A DNA stretch of 10,778 nt, taken from the NCBI GenBank assembly GCA_036584565.1, contig JAZHDF010000085.1:1-10778 (forward strand). Direction: 5' to 3'. A program made the position numbers and the translations under genes. Positions within the stretch are counted from its first letter, which is position 1. The number at the start of each line of letters is the position of its first letter. Below are positions 6,273 to 10,778 of this stretch, piece after piece. The stretch comes from UBA9337 sp036584565 (GTDB taxonomy: Bacteria; Patescibacteriota; Minisyncoccia; Moranbacterales; UBA9337). Below the pieces are notes generated by a model. That model was given only the letters and a program-made list of their open reading frames with translations. It was not told where the DNA came from and did not search any database.

Positions 6273-6962
6273 ATGCCGATTATAAAGTTTGAAAATGTCA
6301 AAAAAAGTTATCAAAACAAGTTTTCCGCCTTGCGCGGAGTAAATTTGGTTATCCAATCGGGAGAATTTGTTTCCGTGGTGGGCAAAAGCGGAGCGGGTAA
6401 GACCACTTTGGTTAAAATGATTTATGCCGAGGAATTTCCGGATGAGGGTAAGGTTTATTATGGCAAGAGATCAACCGATGAGATTAGGAAAAAATTGTTG
6501 CCTTTTTATCGGAGGAATTTCGGGACTGTTTTTCAGGATTTTAAGTTATTATCGCACAAAACGGTTTTTGAAAATGTGGCCTATGCGGCGGAAGTAATCG
6601 GTAGGACTAAGGCGGAAATAGAAAAAGAAGTACCCAAAATACTGTCGGTTTTCGGTCTATTTGAAAAAAGCAACAAATATCCCAATCAATTGAGCGGAGG
6701 AGAACAACAAAGAGTTTCTTTGGCCAGAGCTTTGGTCAATCGGCCGGATGTTATTATTGCCGACGAGCCGACTGGTAATTTGGACCCCGCCTCCAGTTTG
6801 GAGATTATGAAATTATTATTGAAGATTAACAGTCATATGGGAACCACGGTAGTCTTGGCTACTCATGATAACGATATTGTCAATATGGCTCAGAAGAGAG
6901 TGGTTACTCTCGAAGGCGGGAAAGTGGTTAGCGATCAAAACCCGGGTAAATACTTGATCTAA
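6273..6962 (+). CDS. ftsE: Cell division ATP-binding protein FtsE
   Basis: FtsE is the ATPase of the FtsEX complex, which uses ATP hydrolysis at the division site to activate peptidoglycan hydrolases and help septum assembly. The 229-residue protein is a complete ABC nucleotide-binding domain: Walker A GKSGAGKTT (37-45), Q-loop Gln88 (FQDFKLLSHKTVFENVAYA, characteristic of FtsE), ABC signature LSGGEQQR (140-147), Walker B VIIADEPTGNLD (160-171) with catalytic Glu165, and switch His198 (LATHD). The partner gene ftsX begins 12 nt after the stop, so the two are surely co-transcribed. No Shine-Dalgarno is visible. Assignment to FtsE rather than a LolD or MacB-type ATPase rests on the adjacent FtsX. 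Confidence 0.95.
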   Translation: MPIIKFENVKKSYQNKFSALRGVNLVIQSGEFVSVVGKSGAGKTTLVKMIYAEEFPDEGKVYYGKRSTDEIRKKLLPFYRRNFGTVFQDFKLLSHKTVFENVAYAAEVIGRTKAEIEKEVPKILSVFGLFEKSNKYPNQLSGGEQQRVSLARALVNRPDVIIADEPTGNLDPASSLEIMKLLLKINSHMGTTVVLATHDNDIVNMAQKRVVTLEGGKVVSDQNPGKYLI

Positions 6963-6974
6963 AATAAAACAAAT

Positions 6975-7883
6975 ATGAAATTTTTAAAGTTAAAAAGGGT
7001 GATTGCGGAGGGCTGGACAAGTTTTAAACGCAATGCTTGGCTGACGGTGGCCACGGTCTTGGTTTTGTCTTTGTCGCTCTTTGTTATCGGAAGCACTTTG
7101 TTTGTCGGTTTGAGTGCCGGAGAATTATTAAAACGGATAGAGCAAAATGTTAATATCAGTGTTTATTTCAAAAACAGTGTCGAGGAGGCGCGGATTTTGG
7201 AAATCAAAACCAATATTGAGCAAAGGCCGGAAATCGCTTCGGTTCAGTATATCGACAAGGAGACCGCTTTGGAAAAATTTTCCAAAGAAAATGACGGAGA
7301 CGAGGTAATCTCGGAAGCGCTAAAGGAGATTGGTGAGAATCCCTTGTTTTCTTCTTTGGTACTAACCGCTAAAGACCAAGTTTACTATGAGGAACTTTCC
7401 CAGTACGTGGAAAAAAATTTCGAACAGGAAGTGGATCGGATAAATTACGGGAGAAATAAAACGGTAATTGAGAAGTTGGGCAGGATTATTAATACTATGG
7501 AAAAAATCGGTTTGGGCTTGGGTGGAATATTTATTTTAATTTCCGTTTTGGTGACTTTTAGCACTATTCGTATGAGTCTGTATGCCAGGAAAAAAGAATT
7601 TGATATTATGCGTTTGGTCGGAGCTTCCAATCTGTATATAAAAATCCCGACAATTGTGGAGGGGATGATTTACGGATTTTTGAGCGCTTTGATAGCGATG
7701 GTTTTTATCGCGGCGATTACTTACGGAGGAATTCCGTTAGCGGGCGGCATCATTCCGAAAGAGGAGATGGTTGGTTTCTATATAAATAATATTTGGAAGG
7801 TCGGAGGAATAGTTTTGATTTCCGGTTTGATGATTGGGGTTTTAAGTAGTTTGATTTCTATCAGAAAATACCTGAAAATTTAG
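6975..7883 (+). CDS. ftsX: Cell division permease-like protein FtsX
   Basis: FtsX is the membrane partner of FtsE. It does not transport but transmits ATP-driven movement to extracellular peptidoglycan hydrolases or their activators. The layout is classical: a short cytoplasmic N-terminus (WTSFKRNAWLT), TM1 at about 21-45, an extracellular domain at about 50-175 containing the conserved VYFKNSVEE and ASVQYIDKETALEKF segments, then TM2 (178-198), TM3 (229-251) and TM4 (274-296). The cytoplasmic loop YARKKEFDIMRLVGAS (203-218) is an FtsX hallmark that contacts FtsE. The length of 302 is normal. The gene ends with TAG. No PcsB/EnvC/M23-type hydrolase gene follows, and the next transcription unit is the 16S rRNA. 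Confidence 0.95.
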   Translation: MKFLKLKRVIAEGWTSFKRNAWLTVATVLVLSLSLFVIGSTLFVGLSAGELLKRIEQNVNISVYFKNSVEEARILEIKTNIEQRPEIASVQYIDKETALEKFSKENDGDEVISEALKEIGENPLFSSLVLTAKDQVYYEELSQYVEKNFEQEVDRINYGRNKTVIEKLGRIINTMEKIGLGLGGIFILISVLVTFSTIRMSLYARKKEFDIMRLVGASNLYIKIPTIVEGMIYGFLSALIAMVFIAAITYGGIPLAGGIIPKEEMVGFYINNIWKVGGIVLISGLMIGVLSSLISIRKYLKI

Positions 7884-7953
7884 GAATTTTATTATAAAAA
7901 ATAGGTAAAATAAGGACCCACAAGAGGATTATTTTTGGGTTTGCTTAAAATAC

Positions 7954-7982
7954 TTGACAAGAAAAAAATATCTTGCTAGTAT
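7954..7982 (+). promoter_or_regulatory. 16S rRNA promoter
   Basis: A perfect TTGACA (7954-7959) is separated by exactly 17 nt from TAGTAT (7977-7982). TG at 7974-7975 gives an extended -10. Transcription would begin near 7989, leaving a 385-nt leader before the mature 16S. It is the only consensus -35 with ideal spacing in the ftsX-16S gap. Confidence 0.7.
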
Positions 7983-8099
7983 GGATAAGCAATTAAGAAA
8001 AGCGATTATTCTTACTTAAAAATACGGGTGAATAAATATGCGTTTCTGAAGTTTATTCGGTTTCGGAAATGCGTTTTTGTTTGTCTTTGGCAAGCAATT

Positions 8100-8111
8100 T
8101 GAACTTTGACA
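8100..8111 (+). promoter_or_regulatory. boxA-like antitermination site in the rRNA leader
   Basis: TGAACTTTGACA matches 9 of 12 bases of the E. coli rRNA boxA TGCTCTTTAACA. It lies in the expected place, after the promoter and just before the processing stalk (from 8127). This supports recruitment of NusB/S10-type antitermination factors to a long structured non-coding transcript. Confidence 0.5.
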
Positions 8112-8126
8112 ACTGAATAGAATAGA

Positions 8127-8246
8127 TAATTATGTAGTATAAGAAATAGAATAATAAATTTCTTTCGAATGAATTTATTATTCAAATGATCACAATTTTT
8201 TGTGGTTCCCTATTTTTTCTTGTTTTTTAAAACAAGAGCTAATGTT
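8127..8246 (+). other. 5' strand of the 16S precursor processing stalk
   Basis: Four leader blocks pair with the trailer. 8127-8136 pairs perfectly with 10270-10279 (10 bp). 8137-8142 pairs with 10263-10268 (6 bp). 8190-8210 pairs with 10238-10258 (20 of 21 positions pair, including two G-U). 8237-8246 pairs perfectly with 10226-10235 (10 bp). Extra leader sequence between blocks forms its own hairpins: a perfect 12-bp stem 8149-8160/8172-8183, and an 8-bp stem 8219-8226/8229-8236. This is the kind of long duplex usually cut by RNase III. Confidence 0.8.
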
Positions 8247-8348
8247 CATAAAGAGCTTTTAAGAGGATTTAAAAATCTTTTTATATATCTGTTTTATAAC
8301 AGAGAACTTAATAGATGAGTGAATTTTTTGCCCCGTCATTTGACAGGG

Positions 8349-8419
<71 letters not shown>

Positions 8420-9465
8420 GATAAGGCATGCAAGTCGAATGGGTTTAGGCCCATGGCAAACGGGTTAGTAACGCGTAGGAATTTTCCCCAAAGTCGTGAA
8501 TAATCCGGAGAAATCCGGAATAATACACGATGTGCTCTACGGAGTAAAGATTTATCGCTTTGGGATAAGCCTGCGTCCTATCAGCTTGTTGGTGAGGTAA
8601 TAGCTCACCAAGGCTATGACGGGTAGGGGGTGTGAGAGCATGACCCCCAACATTGGAACTGAGACACTGTCCAAACTCCTACGGGAGGCTGCAGTCGAGA
8701 ATATTCCACAATGGACGAAAGTCTGATGGAGCGACGCCGCGTACAGGATGAAGGCCCTAGGGTTGTAAACTGTTTTTATTGAGGAACAATTATTGAGCTT
8801 ACTCAATGAATAAGGGGTTACTAACTCTGTGCCAGCAGTAGCGGTAATACAGAGACCCCAAGCGTTATCCGGATTTATTGGGCGTAAAGCGCATGTAGGC
8901 GGATATACTAGTCAGATGTCAAATCTCCGAGCCTAACTCGGAAACTGCATTTGAAACGGTATATCTGGAGAGAGTGAGAGACCAATGGAATTCATGGTGT
9001 AGTAGTGAAATGCGTTGATATCATGAGGAACACCCAATGCGAAGGCATTTGGTTGGCACTTTTCTGACGCTGAGATGCGAAAGCGTGGGGAGCGAAGGGG
9101 ATTAGATACCCCCGTAGTCCACGCCGTAAACGTTGCATACTAGATGTTAGGAGTATCGACCCTCCTAGTGTCGTAGCTAACGCGTTAAGTATGCCGCCTG
9201 GGAAGTACGAGCGCAAGCTTAAAACTCAAAGGAATAGACGGGGATCCGCACAAGTGGTGGAGCATGTGGTTTAATTCGATGATAAGCGAGGCACCTCACC
9301 AGGGCTTGAAACTTAGCTGTGGTTTCTAGAGATAGAAACGTCTTCGAGAACGCTAAGCAGGCGCTGCATGGTCGTCGTCAGCTCGTGCCGTAAGGTGTTC
9401 CCTTAAGTGGGGTAACGAGCGCAACCCCTGTCGTGTGTTATATATGTCACGCGAAACTGCCCAGA

Positions 9466-9487
9466 CTTTTGAGCACTAGCTCAAAAG
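9466..9487 (+). repeat. Left terminal hairpin of the 16S insertion
   Basis: CTTTTGAGC (9466-9474) pairs perfectly with GCTCAAAAG (9479-9487) across ACTA. It shares its outer CTTTTG/CAAAAG and its central CTAG with the right-end palindrome at 9618-9641. Its first base belongs to the h40 stem. Confidence 0.8.
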
Positions 9488-9640
9488 AATGACCAATAAT
9501 CAATTTCCAATTTCCAAATAATTTCCAATGACCAATTTACAAAATTTAAAACAGTTTGAATTTTGATAATTGTAATTTGAAGTTCGTTTGTAATTTGTTT
9601 CTTGTTTCTTGAGATTTCTTTTGTTCGCTAGCGAACAAAA
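9467..9640 (+). repeat. Palindromic MITE/IVS-like insertion in the loop of 16S helix 40
   Basis: The host helix is CCCAGAC (9460-9466) paired with GTCTGGG (9641-9647), equivalent to E. coli h40 (about 1161-1175), whose loop is normally a few bases. The 174 nt between are much richer in A+T than the flanks and encode no protein. The sequence is an imperfect inverted repeat whose centre (A9553) coincides with the midpoint of the insertion. For example, AAAATTTAAAAC (9541-9552) opposes GTTTGAATTTT (9554-9564), and CAATTTAC further out opposes GATAATTG/GTAATTTG. TTTCCAATGACCAAT words link it to the intergenic AT-rich repeats. No group I or group II intron core is visible. It is likely either excised or left as a cleaved extension. 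Confidence 0.85.
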
Positions 9641-9641
9641 G
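9618..9641 (+). repeat. Right terminal perfect palindrome of the 16S insertion
   Basis: A 24-nt perfect palindrome consists of CTTTTGTTCGCT (9618-9629) followed by its exact reverse complement AGCGAACAAAAG (9630-9641). The centre is GCTAGC. It mirrors the left hairpin in its ends and CTAG centre, with a different middle. Together with the host stem, CCCAGACTTTTG (9460-9471) is also fully complementary to CAAAAGTCTGGG (9636-9647), so local hairpins and a long-range 12-bp stem are alternatives. Confidence 0.85.
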
Positions 9642-9757
9642 TCTGGGAGGAAGGAGGGGATGACGTCAGATCAGCATGGCCCTTTGACGCCCTGGGCGAC
9701 ACACGTGCTACAATGGCCGGTACAGAGGGTTGCGAAATCGCGAGATGGAGCCAATCC

Positions 9758-9808
<51 letters not shown>

Positions 9809-10011
9809 CCGGAATCACTAGTAATCGGGAATCAGCCATGTCCCGGTGAATACGTTCCCGGATCTTGTACTCACCGCCCGTCACGTCAAGAGAGCCGGCA
9901 ACACCCGAAGGTCCTGTATCAAAGCAGGGACAACGGTGGGGCTGGTGATAGGGACGAAGTCGTAACAAGGCATCCGTAGCGGAAGCTGTGGATGGATCAC
10001 CTCCTTTCTAG

Positions 10012-10208
10012 GGAGATATTGATAAAATTCGAGAGCATTGCGCATCAAGGTGTTTGGTTTCCTAATCAAATACTGCGGAATGTGGATTTTATCCGCTGGT
10101 CGATCTCCGATTTATTGGAGAAACAGCTAGGTTAAACAGAGCCGAATTATTTCAGTCGTTTTCGAACGACCGAATAAGTCTGTAGTCGTAAGTTTTGTAC
10201 AGCTTACG
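10012..10208 (+). ncRNA. Structured 16S trailer domain
   Basis: This non-coding stretch between the mature 16S 3' end and the stalk folds locally. One branched hairpin has nested stems GGAGAT/ATCTCC (10012-10017/10103-10108), GATAAAAT/ATTTTATC (10021-10028/10086-10093), CATTGCGCA/TGCGGAATG (10036-10044/10074-10082, one G-G mismatch) and GTGTTTGG/TCAAATAC (10050-10057/10066-10073, with G-U). A second hairpin at 10144-10180 is capped by GTCGTT-TTCG-AACGAC, a UUCG tetraloop. A third is CGTAAG/CTTACG (10187-10192/10203-10208). TCTCC at 10104-10108 can alternatively pair with GGAGA at 10117-10121. I see no tRNA, tmRNA, RNase P or 23S/5S signature. It is probably trailer RNA, but a processed small RNA is possible. 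Confidence 0.55.
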
Positions 10209-10225
10209 CATCGAGCTATAATAAA

Positions 10226-10279
10226 AACATTAGCTTGGGGAACCGCAAAAGTTTGTGAACTTTTATACTTACATAATTA
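10226..10279 (+). other. 3' strand of the 16S precursor processing stalk
   Basis: AACATTAGCT (10226-10235), the 21 nt at 10238-10258, TTATAC (10263-10268) and TACATAATTA (10270-10279) pair in antiparallel order with leader blocks 8237-8246, 8190-8210, 8137-8142 and 8127-8136. Gaps on this strand are only 1-4 nt, so the 3' strand is nearly continuous while the 5' strand carries looped-out hairpins. The match fixes the outer limit of the 16S precursor. Confidence 0.8.
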
Positions 10280-10290
10280 CAGAAATAGGA

Positions 10291-10357
10291 CACTCCATGG
10301 ATGCCTGCCTGCAACGCTTATGCGTAGCAATGCGGGCAGGGGTGTTTTTTTATTTTT
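10291..10357 (+). terminator. Intrinsic terminator of the 16S transcription unit
   Basis: CCTGCCTGCA (10304-10313) pairs with TGCGGGCAGG (10331-10340; one G-U). An inner stem ACGC/GCGT (10314-10317/10322-10325) is capped by TTAT, with a 5-nt bulge. CACT...GGTG can extend the base. The stem is followed by TTTTTTTATTTTTT (10345-10358). A strong GC stem directly followed by a long T-run makes this the clearest terminator in the window. It lies 12 nt after the stalk, so the transcript ends without a 23S or 5S gene. Confidence 0.88.
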
Positions 10358-10419
10358 TGTTGGGAAATGATTCGTTTCCAGGGAGTGTTTTTATGTATTT
10401 TTGAAGTGGGTGACTTTCC

Positions 10420-10447
10420 TTGACTTTTTGTGCCACGAATCTAATGT
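10420..10447 (+). promoter_or_regulatory. Candidate promoter of the recombinase fragment
   Basis: TTGACT (10420-10425) is followed after 16 nt by TAATGT (10442-10447). A TAATGT/ACATTA hairpin (10442-10447/10454-10459) overlaps the -10. A second GTGACTTT copy sits 10 nt upstream. The -10 is poor. The rest of 10358-10471 shows nothing else. Confidence 0.3.
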
Positions 10448-10471
10448 GTTAGTACATTAAAAATAATATAT

Positions 10472-10726
10472 ATGGAAAAACAAACAATAAAAAATCTCAG
10501 TGAAGAATATTTAATGTGGCTACAAGTAGAAAGACGCTTTTCTCAGCGTTCGATTGTTAGTTATCGGTCTAGACTTAAATGCTTTGTTCGAGATGTGGGA
10601 GACATAGATTTAAACGAATTTACGATGGAGCATATATTTAGACTTAAACAAATTTTATATAAGCGTGAGAATTCTGAAGTATTTATAGGAGTTTGTCTGG
10701 CTTGCATCAAGGGGCTATTAAAATAG
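10472..10726 (+). CDS. Tyrosine recombinase N-terminal (SAM-like, core-binding) domain only
   Basis: The 84-residue product resembles the first domain of XerC/XerD and phage-integrase family tyrosine recombinases, the helical core-binding domain that grips DNA opposite the catalytic domain. Typical features are an N-terminal helix with LSEEYLMWLQVERRFSQRSI (9-28), the SYRSRLKCFVRDVG stretch (30-43) equivalent to T-x-x-x-Y-x-x-x-L-x-x-F, and the closing helix (SEVFIGVCLACIKGLLK) that normally leads to the catalytic part. Full recombinases have about 280-320 residues with an R...H-x-x-R...Y active site; all of that is missing. TAG ends the gene exactly at the domain boundary, and all three frames stop within about 40 nt. 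It is either a truncated relic, a split gene, or a free-standing DNA-binding domain. No Shine-Dalgarno is present. Confidence 0.7.
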   Translation: MEKQTIKNLSEEYLMWLQVERRFSQRSIVSYRSRLKCFVRDVGDIDLNEFTMEHIFRLKQILYKRENSEVFIGVCLACIKGLLK

Positions 10727-10760
10727 GCTCTAGACCATCAGAAGCTATGATATAATAGCC
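10713..10760 (+). promoter_or_regulatory. Extended -10 promoter in an inverted repeat at the window edge
   Basis: TGATATAAT (10748-10756) is a perfect TATAAT with an extended -10 TG. No good -35 is seen at 16-18 nt. The predicted start is near 10763, on an ATG. GGCTATTA (10713-10720) is the exact reverse complement of TAATAGCC (10753-10760), so the -10 lies in the right arm of an 8-bp inverted repeat that begins within the recombinase fragment. Confidence 0.45.
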
Positions 10761-10762
10761 AT

Positions 10763-10778
10763 ATGATGCTAAACAACG
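10763..10778 (+). CDS. Possible start of a leaderless gene running off the window
   Basis: ATG ATG CTA AAC AAC (MMLNN...) begins six bases after a perfect TATAAT, the spacing expected for a leaderless mRNA. The frame is open to the window edge. Too little remains for any identification. It could be an unrelated gene or the rest of a split recombinase. Confidence 0.25.

Noticed and set aside
1498..7630. Minus-strand open frames opposite the glycosyltransferase, secY, map, ruvX and ftsX genes.
   Set aside because: They are antisense shadows of clear family members with no homologous motifs, promoters or ribosome binding sites.
7914..7942. Terminator after ftsX from ACCCA...TGGGT pairing.
   Set aside because: The stem is only 5-6 bp with a loop of about 15 nt and has no U-tract, so it cannot be supported.
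9467..9640. Self-splicing group I or group II intron, or homing-endonuclease insertion, in the 16S.
   Set aside because: At 174 nt it is too short for a complete ribozyme. I see no G-binding core or domain V-like hairpin, and no ORF.
10299..10310. Resemblance of GGATGCC to the 23S 5' end (GGTGGATGCC).
   Set aside because: Only seven bases match, and the stretch is the ascending side of the terminator hairpin.
10008..10345. tRNA, tmRNA, RNase P RNA or 23S start hidden in the 16S trailer.
   Set aside because: No acceptor/T-arm pair with a proper GGTTCRANNCC arm, no tmRNA 5' or 3' consensus, no RNase P core, and no 23S 5' consensus. The GTCGTT-TTCG-AACGAC stem is a UUCG hairpin, not a T-arm.

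Overview
The window looks like a chromosomal segment of a Candidate Phyla Radiation bacterium (Patescibacteria), most likely in the Parcubacteria/Paceibacteria group. The evidence is an AT-rich genome with compact single-domain housekeeping genes, a short and divergent 16S rRNA carrying an insertion, intergenic spaces filled with AT-rich 'TTTCCAATGACCAAT'-type repeats and a REP-like palindromic element, and starts that mostly lack a Shine-Dalgarno sequence. All recognisable genes lie on the + strand. TAA and TAG close every confident gene, and TGG encodes Trp, so nothing points to a recoded UGA.

Layout. (1) 1-2260, envelope genes: a possible C-terminal scrap of an upstream gene, an exported right-handed beta-helix protein, and a GT4 glycosyltransferase whose Shine-Dalgarno is separated from the ATG by a hairpin. 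(2) 2410-2916: a small polytopic membrane protein of unknown function. (3) 2917-3351: a repeat-rich gap of about 435 bp holding AT-rich repeats, a 79-bp REP-like element, a heptamer tandem repeat and a secY promoter candidate. (4) 3352-6058: secY, map (methionine aminopeptidase) and ruvX (YqgF). secY and map are neighbours as in a spc-type operon, but rplO and adk are absent. (5) 6129-7883: a perfect 34-bp palindrome, a good extended -10 promoter, and the ftsE-ftsX pair. (6) 7954-10357: a complete, apparently free-standing 16S rRNA transcription unit with promoter, boxA-like site, leader, 16S, structured trailer and a strong intrinsic terminator. (7) 10420-10778: a tyrosine-recombinase N-terminal-domain fragment and the edge of another transcription unit.

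The most interesting region is the 16S unit. Helix 40 carries a 174-nt insertion that as a whole is an imperfect palindrome centred at about 9553, bounded by two related perfect hairpins with a CTAG centre. It resembles a MITE or intervening sequence related to the AT-rich repeats elsewhere in the window. The leader (8127-8246) and trailer (10226-10279) are complementary in four blocks and should form a closed 16S processing stalk. Because the stalk closes and a terminator follows with no 23S between, the 16S gene appears unlinked from 23S and 5S. A structured RNA domain of about 200 nt lies between the mature 16S 3' end and the stalk.

Functionally, SecY (protein export), FtsEX (control of septal peptidoglycan hydrolysis), the glycosyltransferase and the beta-helix protein concern the envelope. 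Map and RuvX are housekeeping genes for nascent-protein and nucleic-acid processing. There is no sign of a single dedicated pathway linking all of them.
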